NCBI GenBank assembly: GCA_018372435.1 | Contig: JAHAJA010000003.1 | Location: 186,001 to 250,000 of the forward strand | Origin: Clostridiales bacterium | GTDB lineage: Bacteria; Bacillota; Clostridia; Lachnospirales; Lachnospiraceae | Direction of reading: 5' to 3' | Length of the DNA stretch: 64,000 nucleotides | Shown here: positions 34,945-43,532 of the stretch, piece after piece | Layout: each line of letters opens with the position of its first letter | How positions within the stretch are numbered: the first letter of the stretch is position 1 | Made by a program: the position numbers and the translations under genes | Notes under the pieces: model-generated | Database searches by the model: none | Told to the model about the DNA's origin: nothing | Seen by the model: only the letters and a program-made list of their open reading frames with translations

Positions 34945-37900
34945 TTGAAAATGAATAATTGTGATGTGTTTGAACAGATGCAGAATATGTCTTCTATGTA
35001 TCTTGCTTCGAATAAAAAATTACAATGTAATACCAATTGTGGTATAGATATTAGGGATATACGGCTCTTTGAAGTTACAAATCAGACATATGATTCAATA
35101 TCAAAGAATTTGTATGCAATAGAGAATGTATTAGATGCAATGCATTCTCAAACTGTTACATGCGTTTATCTTATACAAGGAACAGGTACTGAGATTCATT
35201 ATTATTATGGGGTAGCACCATTACTTAATACAGATAAGCACAAGAGTGATATTCTATGTGATATCAAGCAGGGTGAAGACATCTTAGTGGCTAATTTTGA
35301 AGTTAATTATCCAGGCTCAAGTATTACCGAGCTAACCAAAGAGGAAAAGCTAACGCTACATAGGGAGTTACTTAGAGAACAATCCTGTGCAGTATTAGAA
35401 GGAGTTCCAGGTGTGATTAGTTCTAGTTCAACAACACTTGGTATGGACCGCTTTGTGAATGCAATGGAACAAGAATCGTTCCTTGTTATGGTTCTAGCGC
35501 AACCATTGTCTGAGAATAAAGTTAATGAAATCGTAAGTGAGCAACAAGCGTTGTTAGACCTACTTGCACCATTACTTGATTTTTCACAGATTAGACAAAA
35601 AAGTAATGTGAATGAAGTGACCGCTTTGATTGATAAAAACCGTGCTAATACTACTACCCGAACGAACACGGCATCGGAGCAATTATTATTTCAGCTGTTT
35701 ACCACTTCAGAAGGTGGTTCCCTAAGATTTGAGAGAGGTTCTTTACAACAATTAGAAAACTCTTTCTTTAATAAGGGTGTTACGAATAATGAATTAATGG
35801 AATTAATGGATAACTTGTGCTTAAAGCAAAAAGTGCAAGAAAAATCTAGAGAAGTATCAAAGGATACGAAATTTACACCACAAGTGGAAAGTAAATCCGT
35901 TGTAACTGTAACAGAGATAGATAGTCAAGAGCCTCAAAATAGTATGAGTTCTGGTAGAAGAAGAAATCCTTTTGGTTTTTCATTGTTGGGAAGAAATCCT
36001 CAAAACAAGAAACAATCGTATCGTAGTTCAGGTAATGCTATTCCATATCCAAGAGCCGAGTATAAGATTACAGAGGAAAATGTGATAGATGTGGGAGATA
36101 AAATCATGAGGTATCTTGATAATTCGGGTCGCTCACTTGGTGTAAGGAAGGAAGATAGTAATGAGTTAAGAATACAACAAACATTAGAAGAGGATGAAGG
36201 TTTAATCTTTGGTGATGTGGAGGAGATAGAAACAGAGTTACGTAAAGGACAAAGGGAATTTACATTAGCCAGTATTAATAGGCAAGATACTAGGGCAAAT
36301 GTAAGAGTTAATTCCTGCTCTACTAATAATAGAGTGGCAGTTAATAATAGAGATTCTTGTACCAATATCTGTAGTGTAACAGAGAGGTATACAAACCAAG
36401 CAGTTAGTTCTTGGAATAGATATCTAATCGATATCGTGAATTCAAGATTATTATATGGAGAAATCAGAGGAATCTATGTGTGTAGTACAATTGTTTTCGC
36501 TGGAAATGAGTCAAAACTTACGAAAGCAGTAGCCGCATGGAGAGGAATGAATGAATATGATATCGTTAGCAAAGTTCCTATAACGGAAACGATACTATAC
36601 AAAAACACGAACCAATACAACAACATTGTAAACTTTCAAATGCCAAAGTACTTCTATTCTAATAATGATATGACTATCCCATTTTCGGATCAGGAAGTTC
36701 TTGCAAGAAGTGCATGTTCACAATTTATATCGGGTAATTATATATACGGAGGTAATTGGATATCTAGCAAGGAATTGAGGCATATGATGACACTGCCACT
36801 TAAAACATCAAGTTCAATGTTTGTAAATAGAAGGGAGAAAGAGAAAAAGTCGGAACTCTCTATTACATCGTTGAACCATTCAACTTTCCCTGATTTGGAC
36901 CGTAAAAAGATACATCATGGTCTATTAATAATAGGGGAACGACATAGTGGTAAAGAAGAGTCGCTTAAGAATATACTATTAGAGATTGATAGACCATTTA
37001 CATTGATAGAGTTTGATTCTGGAAGATATAGTAGAATGTTTAAAGGAACGCTAAAAATAGAGAGGTATCCAGTGTTAACGAGTGCTGGCAAGACTTTGAA
37101 ACTGAATCCATTTGAACTTTTTCCAGATGAATTAATTGATAATCATGTAGAACTGTTATTAGCAAATATGATTCACTGTTACGGGTTTGATCCAATGCTA
37201 ATAGATATGATGGAGAGAGCTATCTACGAATCGTATATTGCCCTCGGGTGGAATCTATCTACGAATAGCAATGATAAATTCGGAAAACAAGCTTATACCA
37301 AAGAGGTAAAAGCATTCCCAACTTTCCTAGACATTCTACTTAAAACAGAAGAAATAATTAAGAAGCAGGTAACGGATAAAGAGATACAATTTAGATGTAT
37401 AGCAAGAGCAAGAGAGGCACTAAATGGATGGACAATAGGGAAGAAAGGCATACTCTTAGGTTCTGAGCATAGTATGAATCTTACTTCGTTAATGGAACGA
37501 AATTTGAGTATTGAATTGGAAGAACTGGTTAATGAAGCTGACCGCAAATTCTTCACATTACTATATTTATTGAGATGCATGGCAATGAGAAAATCACAGG
37601 GAAGAACGGATTATAGCAGTAATCATGTGATTGTAATGGAGGATATGGGACGTATTTTAAGTAAAGGGACTGGTGCGATAGCACCTTGGGAAGAAAATGC
37701 AGTAGTGACAATTACGGAATACATATTGGCTTCCATGAAATATGGTGAGTCAATTGTGCTAATAGAAGAAGGAATTTCCAAACTTCCAAAGAACATTAGG
37801 TCTGAGTTATATACGGTTGTTATTCATCAAGTATCAAGTCTTAAGGAAAGACGGGATTTAAAGCAATGGTTAAACATTAAAAAAGACCATCAGGGGTTAT

Positions 37901-37974
37901 TAGACAATCTTGAGGCCAATGAATATCTTTGTATTACACGTGATAATCAAGAGATTTATGAAGGTAAATTATAA
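34945..37974 (+). CDS. Large HerA/VirB4-like ATPase with degenerate Walker A
   Basis: About 1,009 residues. The N-terminal 230 residues (RDIRLFEVT, then VYLIQGTGTEIHYYYGVAP) form an unnamed module. Residues 320-360 are a basic low-complexity linker. Residues 650-1005 follow the HerA/VirB4/TraC P-loop layout: GERHSGKE (664-671), LKLNPFELFPDELIDNHVEL (about 717), and Walker B HVIVMEDMGR (894-903). The usual Ser or Thr after the P-loop Lys is Glu671, so ATP binding may be altered. Relatives move DNA or protein. TTG 34945 has better spacing from AAGGTGG than ATG 34951. It stands divergent from two small genes of unknown role. Confidence 0.72.
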   Translation: MKMNNCDVFEQMQNMSSMYLASNKKLQCNTNCGIDIRDIRLFEVTNQTYDSISKNLYAIENVLDAMHSQTVTCVYLIQGTGTEIHYYYGVAPLLNTDKHKSDILCDIKQGEDILVANFEVNYPGSSITELTKEEKLTLHRELLREQSCAVLEGVPGVISSSSTTLGMDRFVNAMEQESFLVMVLAQPLSENKVNEIVSEQQALLDLLAPLLDFSQIRQKSNVNEVTALIDKNRANTTTRTNTASEQLLFQLFTTSEGGSLRFERGSLQQLENSFFNKGVTNNELMELMDNLCLKQKVQEKSREVSKDTKFTPQVESKSVVTVTEIDSQEPQNSMSSGRRRNPFGFSLLGRNPQNKKQSYRSSGNAIPYPRAEYKITEENVIDVGDKIMRYLDNSGRSLGVRKEDSNELRIQQTLEEDEGLIFGDVEEIETELRKGQREFTLASINRQDTRANVRVNSCSTNNRVAVNNRDSCTNICSVTERYTNQAVSSWNRYLIDIVNSRLLYGEIRGIYVCSTIVFAGNESKLTKAVAAWRGMNEYDIVSKVPITETILYKNTNQYNNIVNFQMPKYFYSNNDMTIPFSDQEVLARSACSQFISGNYIYGGNWISSKELRHMMTLPLKTSSSMFVNRREKEKKSELSITSLNHSTFPDLDRKKIHHGLLIIGERHSGKEESLKNILLEIDRPFTLIEFDSGRYSRMFKGTLKIERYPVLTSAGKTLKLNPFELFPDELIDNHVELLLANMIHCYGFDPMLIDMMERAIYESYIALGWNLSTNSNDKFGKQAYTKEVKAFPTFLDILLKTEEIIKKQVTDKEIQFRCIARAREALNGWTIGKKGILLGSEHSMNLTSLMERNLSIELEELVNEADRKFFTLLYLLRCMAMRKSQGRTDYSSNHVIVMEDMGRILSKGTGAIAPWEENAVVTITEYILASMKYGESIVLIEEGISKLPKNIRSELYTVVIHQVSSLKERRDLKQWLNIKKDHQGLLDNLEANEYLCITRDNQEIYEGKL

Positions 37975-37975
37975 A

Positions 37976-38022
37976 AAAAAGAGCTATGATAAATCGATAA
38001 GATTTTCGTAGCTCTTCTTTAC
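37976..38022 (+). terminator. Terminator after the large ATPase gene
   Basis: AAGAGCTA..AAATC pairs with GATTT..TAGCTCTT, followed by CTTT. It begins about 3 bp after the stop codon. Confidence 0.7.
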
Positions 38023-38068
38023 TATGAAGTTTGATTCGGGTGTAAAGGTCTCCAGAAAACTTGTATCG

Positions 38069-38110
38069 TCAATTTGCACATATAAAACTTGACTAATGTT
38101 ATGCCGAACG
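38069..38110. repeat. 42-bp fragment of the dispersed hairpin family
   Basis: This block starts TCAATTTGCACATATAAAAC and matches 31585-31626 at 40 of 42 positions. Only one arm is present, with no matching inverted partner, so it looks like a truncated copy. It ends 12 bp from the stop codon of catalase (minus strand). Confidence 0.6.
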
Positions 38111-38122
38111 ACTATAGATGTA

Positions 38123-39595
38123 TTAGCAATTCCCTTTTCGATATTCTTTTACAGCTTCTAATACCCGATATCCGAATTCCTTAGAGGCTTTCGCAAAACT
38201 ATTTAGTACACGATTTACGATATCATCTTTGCATTTATATAATTCAATTGCGATATTGTCAATAAGATGTGCTTTCTCTATATCATTTAAAGATTCATAA
38301 CGTTCACCAGCTTGTTTGAAGTCACTAGGATTCTCAATTGGAATTCTTACAACAAAGCCACATGCTTCAGTTGGTGGTGGTACTGGAATTGGATAAGGAA
38401 GCGGTTTATTGTTGTTAAGACTGTTTGGTGAATAATTGATTGGTTCTGGATTGAAGTAGTAAGTAGCCTCACCATCTCGTTGATTATTGTCAATTGGACT
38501 GATGGAACGATTGACTGGTAATTGCATGAAGTTGGTTCCAAGACGGTGTCTTTGGGTATCATGATACGAAAAAGATCTTCCTTGTAACATTTTGTCAGCT
38601 GAGAATTCAACACCTGGAACAATATTAGCTGGGCAGAAAGCCGACTGTTCAACTTGCGCGAAGAAGTTACTTGGATTTTCGTTTAAGGTCATCATTCCAA
38701 CTGGAATTAATGGGAATTGATCTTCTGGCCAAGTTTTCGTATCATCTAACGGATCAAAATCAAGACACTCTACTTTGTCAGGGTCCATAATCTGTACACA
38801 TAATTCCCAACGTGGGAAATTACCACATGCGATTGCATTGTGGAGATTTTGAACTGCAACATCAGGATTTGTACCAGATAATTCTTCTGCTTCAAAGCGA
38901 TCAATTGTTTCTATTCCTTGTTGTGTCTTCCAGTGGTATTTAATTAAGCAACGTTTTCCACGACGGTTAACCCAGATGTACGTATTTACACCAAATCCAT
39001 CAACATGCCTATAATCCTTGATAGTACCTCGATCGGAATACAGCCAAGTGATCATATGTGTTGCTTCAGGCATGAGCGATACAAAGTCCCAGAAACGCTG
39101 TGGATCACGCAAATTGGTGTCTGGTGAAGGTTTAAGTGAATGAATAACATCAGGAAAACGTATTGCATCACGGATAAAGAATACTGGTAAGTCGTTGCCT
39201 ACAATATCATAGATGCCTTGATTGGTATAGAATTTTACAGCGAATCCTCGTGGATCTCTTACTGTATCAGCAGAACCTTTTGAGCCAATAACAGTTGAGA
39301 AGCGTACGAATACTTTTGTTTTGGCGTTTGGTGTTTGTAGAAAATCCGCCATTGTATAATCGCTCATACAACGATAGGATTGGAAAAAGCCAAAAGCACC
39401 AGCCCCTTTTGCATGAACAACACGTTCTGGTATTCTTTCTCTGTCGAAGTGGGCCATCTTATCGATAAGAACAACATCCTCAATAAGTCCTGGTCCATTA
39501 CTACCTACAGTAAGAGAATTGCTTTCGTTAGGAATTGGTCTACCGAAACTGTCCGTCATGTAATCAAAATTACAATTGTCGTTACGTCTGTCCAT
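38123..39595 (-). CDS. Haem catalase
   Basis: A 490-residue monofunctional catalase that breaks hydrogen peroxide into water and oxygen. The distal His region FDRERIPERVVHAKGAGAFG and the distal Asn in DIVGNDLPVFFIRD are intact, as is the proximal haem-binding Tyr in RSFSYHDTQRHRLG. Length and the absence of a C-terminal flavodoxin-like domain place it with small-subunit catalases of the KatA type. GGAG precedes the ATG. A structured inverted-repeat element lies immediately upstream. Catalase in a fermentative anaerobe points to protection during air exposure or sporulation. Confidence 0.95.
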   Translation of the reverse strand: MDRRNDNCNFDYMTDSFGRPIPNESNSLTVGSNGPGLIEDVVLIDKMAHFDRERIPERVVHAKGAGAFGFFQSYRCMSDYTMADFLQTPNAKTKVFVRFSTVIGSKGSADTVRDPRGFAVKFYTNQGIYDIVGNDLPVFFIRDAIRFPDVIHSLKPSPDTNLRDPQRFWDFVSLMPEATHMITWLYSDRGTIKDYRHVDGFGVNTYIWVNRRGKRCLIKYHWKTQQGIETIDRFEAEELSGTNPDVAVQNLHNAIACGNFPRWELCVQIMDPDKVECLDFDPLDDTKTWPEDQFPLIPVGMMTLNENPSNFFAQVEQSAFCPANIVPGVEFSADKMLQGRSFSYHDTQRHRLGTNFMQLPVNRSISPIDNNQRDGEATYYFNPEPINYSPNSLNNNKPLPYPIPVPPPTEACGFVVRIPIENPSDFKQAGERYESLNDIEKAHLIDNIAIELYKCKDDIVNRVLNSFAKASKEFGYRVLEAVKEYRKGNC

Positions 39596-39626
39596 TAATT
39601 ATCTCCTTACTTTTAGTGATCTCTAT

Positions 39627-39719
39627 GTAACTATTCAGTACTTATAGCCAGGGGCAAATTGAATATATTACTCAATTTGTATGCCCAGCTCTTAAAGAGC
39701 AGGGTGACTGAACAGTTAC
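39627..39719. repeat. 93-bp branched inverted-repeat element upstream of catalase
   Basis: GTAACTATTCAGT (39627-39639) pairs with ACTGAACAGTTAC (39707-39719) in a 13-bp outer stem. Inside are two more stems, GGGC.AAATTGA/TCAATTT.GCCC (39652-39686) and GCTCTT/AAGAGC (39688-39700), giving a three-way branched shape. It fills the gap between the MATE stop and the catalase start. It is either a small mobile repeat or a leader structure of catalase mRNA. Confidence 0.6.
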
Positions 39720-39732
39720 TTCCTATATTAGT

Positions 39733-41145
39733 TTATGGTGTAAGAGGAGAATCGTTACAAGAGAAAGCACTTTCTCTAATGTGAAGATGTTTTGAAAAAA
39801 CCAATAAGAAAACAATAGTCGAAAGGCATGAACATAAGATGTCGGATAAAGGTTCTGCATAGAAAGCACTTTTAGTCTGGTAGAAGATTGGTATTACCAT
39901 AGTGAATATCATATATAGGCTCTTACGTAATATTGACAAGGTAAGTGCTGTCTTTGTGCGTCCAAGAGCAGTCAGTACATCTACAAAAACATATTGAAAG
40001 CTTAATGGTATAATTCCTAGTGTGAAGACACGAATTCCCCAAGTGGATAACTTAATTAATTCAACATCACTTGTGAAGATGTGTACGAAAGTTTGAGGTA
40101 AGAATCTTGACACAAGGAACATAATTGTGGAAAAACATACCGTAAGAGCTAAGATGATTTTCTCCGCTTGTTTTACACGTTTGGTATTAACCGCACCGTA
40201 GTTATAGCTAATAATAGCTTGGGTACCACCGGTAATCCCCACCATTGGTCCTGTAATTAACAACATATAACTTTGGATAATTGTAGCAGCAGAGACTAGT
40301 TGATCTCCATTTGCAGATCCTCCATAATGTTGTAGGGCAGCATTCATAACAATAATAATTAAACTATCTGTCGATAGTATGACAAATGGAGAGAAGCCAA
40401 GTGCTAAGATTTTCTTTACTAATTTAAGTGAGTAATTACCAAAGGCAATTGAAATCTGTGGTTTCGATTTAAATGGTCGATATTTCCCAGGCTTAAAGAG
40501 AAATAGTAATGTTAAGCAACAAGATAACATCTGTGATAGTACAGTGGCTAAAGCAGCACCTGCAATACCTAAGTCAAATACAAAGATAAAGACGGCATCT
40601 AATATTATATTACTGATTGCACCAGTAATAACGGTTGCCATACTAATTAATGGGAAACCTTGACAAGTAATAAAGTAATTCATTCCAATTCCAAGAAGAG
40701 CAAAAAATGTCCCAAAGGTATAAATCGTGAGATAGGTATCTGCATACGGGAATGTTAGTTGACTTGCTCCAAAGCGTACTAACAAGGCATCTTTAGATAG
40801 TAAGAAGCCAATAGTAAGAGTAAGTGATAAAACTACTAACATTAAAAAACTATTATTAAGTATGTTTTGTGCTTCTTTTTCTTTTTTTTCACCAAGTCTC
40901 ATTGCCATTAGGATAGAGCCACCTAAACCAACTAATGTACCAAAAGAAGAGAGTAGTGTTACAATTGGCCCACAAACTCCGGCACCAGCCAAGGCAAGGT
41001 CACCTATAACCGGTATATTTCCTATAAACATACGGTCGATGATACTATAGAGAACGTTAACTAGTTGTGCAATCATAGTTGGTATTGCAAGCTTACATAC
41101 AAGTGGAAAGATAGAATCTTGTCCTAAATCATTTGTTTTTTTCAT
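39733..41145 (-). CDS. MATE-family multidrug exporter
   Basis: A 470-residue MATE exporter with twelve predicted helices in two repeats. The N-terminal LVCKLAIPTMIAQLVNVLYSIIDRMFIGNI and the mid-protein GITGGTQAIISYNYGA, located at the pivot of the second repeat, are typical of the DinF/NorM-like clostridial group. It should expel cationic drugs or metabolites using an ion gradient. It resembles the MATE gene upstream on the same strand and is probably a diverged tandem copy, but a terminator lies between them. Confidence 0.9.
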   Translation of the reverse strand: MKKTNDLGQDSIFPLVCKLAIPTMIAQLVNVLYSIIDRMFIGNIPVIGDLALAGAGVCGPIVTLLSSFGTLVGLGGSILMAMRLGEKKEKEAQNILNNSFLMLVVLSLTLTIGFLLSKDALLVRFGASQLTFPYADTYLTIYTFGTFFALLGIGMNYFITCQGFPLISMATVITGAISNIILDAVFIFVFDLGIAGAALATVLSQMLSCCLTLLFLFKPGKYRPFKSKPQISIAFGNYSLKLVKKILALGFSPFVILSTDSLIIIVMNAALQHYGGSANGDQLVSAATIIQSYMLLITGPMVGITGGTQAIISYNYGAVNTKRVKQAEKIILALTVCFSTIMFLVSRFLPQTFVHIFTSDVELIKLSTWGIRVFTLGIIPLSFQYVFVDVLTALGRTKTALTLSILRKSLYMIFTMVIPIFYQTKSAFYAEPLSDILCSCLSTIVFLLVFSKHLHIRESAFSCNDSPLTP

Positions 41146-41198
41146 AATAGATAATTATCCTTTGTTATATTAATATAAAACATAAAATGTTATAAACG

Positions 41199-41252
41199 CG
41201 TGAAAAGAACGAAAATAAAAGGGCTGGCTCTTATTTTCGTTCTTTTACACGA
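41199..41252. terminator. Strong terminator hairpin between the MATE genes
   Basis: AAAGAACGAAAATAA and TTATTTTCGTTCTTT form a 15-bp perfect stem, extended by CGTG/CACG, around a GGGCTGGCTC loop. On the minus strand it lies just after the 47-residue gene, so it probably ends that transcript ahead of the second MATE gene. Confidence 0.8.
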
Positions 41253-41277
41253 ATCTATTACATGATGATGTCACTGC

Positions 41278-41421
41278 CTAATCGAACATAGAAATATGAT
41301 ATTTTGCTTTACGATATATCTTCCATATAATTACTGCTATCATGCTAATGGTACAATATAAGGTTGATAAGATACCAACTGCTCCACCGATGACTGCTAT
41401 TAGGATTAAAACAATATTCAT
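41278..41421 (-). CDS. 47-residue membrane protein
   Basis: A small gene with the perfect ribosome site AGGAGG 7 bp before its ATG. The product has a hydrophobic N-terminal span (MNIVLILIAVIGGAVGILS and onward, with a second hydrophobic stretch ISMIAVIIW) and a basic tail (KIYRKAKYHISMFD), so it should sit in the membrane with the tail in the cytoplasm. It lies downstream of a MATE gene and its MarR regulator on the same strand, and is followed by a strong terminator. A role as a small partner of the exporter is possible but unproven. Confidence 0.65.
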   Translation of the reverse strand: MNIVLILIAVIGGAVGILSTLYCTISMIAVIIWKIYRKAKYHISMFD

Positions 41422-41609
41422 ATTGATCCCTCCTGATTTATGTAATTACAACTAAACTTAATATAAGCAAAATTAATGAAGATTACGCTTATAATATCTG
41501 TAATTACATAGTATCAAGTTAGTTTGGCAAAAGAAATAAATTGTATGATTCCTTAGCAGAATCTAAACATCAAATCATATACTCTGAGTACGAGTAATCA
41601 TATAGCATA

Positions 41610-42962
41610 TTATGCCTTAGCTAATATTTTCTTAAAGCTAAGAACAAACAATGTACCAGTAGTGATGGCAGCCAAGATATCAGCAATTGGTTCTGAATAG
41701 TAGATTCCCATAACTCCAGTAAATCTAGGTAGAATCAAAGCAAGCGGAATCAACAAGATTACTTTACGTAGTAATGCTAAGAAAAGTGAAATCTTTGCTT
41801 GCCCCATTCCCATGAATGCGGATTGACAAGCTAGCTGAACACCAAAAATCCAGATACCAGCCATGAAGATAGGAAGTACTTTTACTACTAATGCAATTAA
41901 TTCTTGGTCACTAGTAAACATTCTAGCAAATACTTGTGGGAATAGAACAACAGAAATTGTTGCCATTGCAGTTATAATAACGGTGACTATAAGTGTGTAC
42001 TTGAAAGCATCTTTGACACGTTGATGGTTTTTCGCACCATAGTTATAACTGATAATTGGTTGTGTTCCCATTGTAATACCTTGTGTTGGTAGAACGAATA
42101 ATTGCATGACACTTTGTAAGATTGTCATGGAACCAACATATACGTCACCACCATAATGCTTTAAGCCACTATTAAATACGATGTTTATTAAACTTTCAGT
42201 CGCTTGCATAATGAAAGGAGAAACACCAAGTGCAGCTATACTACCAATTATCTTCCAATTTGGTTTTAGATAAGCTAGTTTAATTTTTAAACTTGACCGT
42301 TTGGATACTAGGAATGCGACAACCCATATAGCACTACAACCTTGAGAAATTATAGTAGCAAGTGCAGCACCTCGTACACCAAGATCAAAAACAAAGATAA
42401 AGATTGGGTCGAGTACGATATTAATTATTGCGCCAATTAAGACAGAAAACATGGCTACCTTTGCTTGCCCTTGACAAGTGATGAATGTATTCAAACCAAT
42501 GGCTGCTTGTACGAAGATAGTACCAAGTAAATAAATTGTCAGATATTGATTGGCATACGTAAATGTTTTATCACTTGCTCCAAAGGCATATAATAAAGGC
42601 TCTTTAAATATCATAAATCCAAAGGTTAATATAAGGGAGAAAGCAAGTAACATAGTTACACCATTACCAAGAATCTTTTCGGCTTCTTTTTTATTCCCTT
42701 TTCCTAATTGAATAGAAGCGAGTGGAGCTCCACCAGAACCTACGAAAGCGCTGAATGCTGATATAAGCATAAGAATTGGGAAACATACACCAAGCCCAGT
42801 TAGTGCGGTTGATCCTATTTTAGGAATATGACCGATATACATACGATCGACTATGTTATAGAGTACATTAACCATCTGCGCGATGACAGCAGGCAATGCA
42901 AGACTGAAAACCAGTTTACCAATCTTTTCAGTACCTAATTTGTTATCACTTTTTGTGTCCAT
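41610..42962 (-). CDS. MATE-family exporter controlled by a MarR regulator
   Basis: A 450-residue MATE exporter with twelve helices; the key segments are LVFSLALPAVIAQMVNVLYNIVDRMYIGHI near the start and GITMGTQPIISYNYGAKNHQRV in the middle. An ATG at 42983 would lengthen it by 7 residues, but GAGGATGGAATTT places the ATG at 42962 at a normal distance. It overlaps the end of the marR-type gene by 17 bp, so the exporter and regulator are translated together, the usual design for a drug-inducible pump. Confidence 0.9.
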   Translation of the reverse strand: MDTKSDNKLGTEKIGKLVFSLALPAVIAQMVNVLYNIVDRMYIGHIPKIGSTALTGLGVCFPILMLISAFSAFVGSGGAPLASIQLGKGNKKEAEKILGNGVTMLLAFSLILTFGFMIFKEPLLYAFGASDKTFTYANQYLTIYLLGTIFVQAAIGLNTFITCQGQAKVAMFSVLIGAIINIVLDPIFIFVFDLGVRGAALATIISQGCSAIWVVAFLVSKRSSLKIKLAYLKPNWKIIGSIAALGVSPFIMQATESLINIVFNSGLKHYGGDVYVGSMTILQSVMQLFVLPTQGITMGTQPIISYNYGAKNHQRVKDAFKYTLIVTVIITAMATISVVLFPQVFARMFTSDQELIALVVKVLPIFMAGIWIFGVQLACQSAFMGMGQAKISLFLALLRKVILLIPLALILPRFTGVMGIYYSEPIADILAAITTGTLFVLSFKKILAKA

Positions 42963-43401
42963 AAATTCCATCCTCATTTTCAAGATTTTGTTTCATTCGT
43001 AAAAGTAAAGAGTACACTAAGTCCTCTTCCTCATTAGAAAAGCCGTTGAAATTAATCTCATGCATTTCCTGTAATACTAGATTACTATCTTGCCTAAGAT
43101 TCTTTGCTGAATCTGTTAATTGAATCCTAATTTCACGTCGGTTATTTTCATTTCTATGTCTAATAATTTGCCCTTGTTTTTCTAGTCTATCCAACATTGT
43201 GGTCAATGTTGTGTTTGCCAAATTAGTACGTGTACTTAACTGACTAATGGTGATATTATCTTCTAGCCAAAGTTGATATAGAATATTAATCTGAGAACCA
43301 TTCAAATCTTGACAGATATAAGCCTTCAATTTCTTTTCGATAATTCTGCCTTGTAGTTGCTTGATTTGAGCTAATAATATTCCAACGGGCATATCGGGCA
43401 T
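42946..43401 (-). CDS. MarR-family transcriptional regulator
   Basis: A 151-residue winged-helix regulator. The DNA-binding core reads ISQLSTRTNLANTTLTTMLDRLEKQG (about residues 53-78), followed by the wing IIRHRNENNRREIRIQLT. MarR proteins repress their own operon until a small molecule binds. AGGAGG lies 7 bp before the ATG. Perfect palindromes at 43439 and 43479 upstream are likely operators. The next gene is a MATE pump, the probable target. Confidence 0.92.
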   Translation of the reverse strand: MPDMPVGILLAQIKQLQGRIIEKKLKAYICQDLNGSQINILYQLWLEDNITISQLSTRTNLANTTLTTMLDRLEKQGQIIRHRNENNRREIRIQLTDSAKNLRQDSNLVLQEMHEINFNGFSNEEEDLVYSLLLRMKQNLENEDGIYGHKK

Positions 43402-43438
43402 GATTTCACCTCCTAAATATTTTAAATTACTAATAAAA

Positions 43439-43498
43439 AGTATTAATACTAAATCATAATAATAAACTACTAAATGGTATATTACTATATAGTAATAT
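43439..43498. promoter_or_regulatory. Paired palindromes, candidate MarR operators
   Basis: AGTATTAATACT (43439-43450) and ATATTACTATATAGTAATAT (43479-43498) are both perfect palindromes sharing the AGTA..TACT half-site idea. They lie 38 and 78 bp upstream of the MarR start codon, where a repressor would cover the promoter. Confidence 0.6.
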
Positions 43499-43532
43499 TA
43501 AAATCAATAAAGATTAACAATCTTTATTATAA

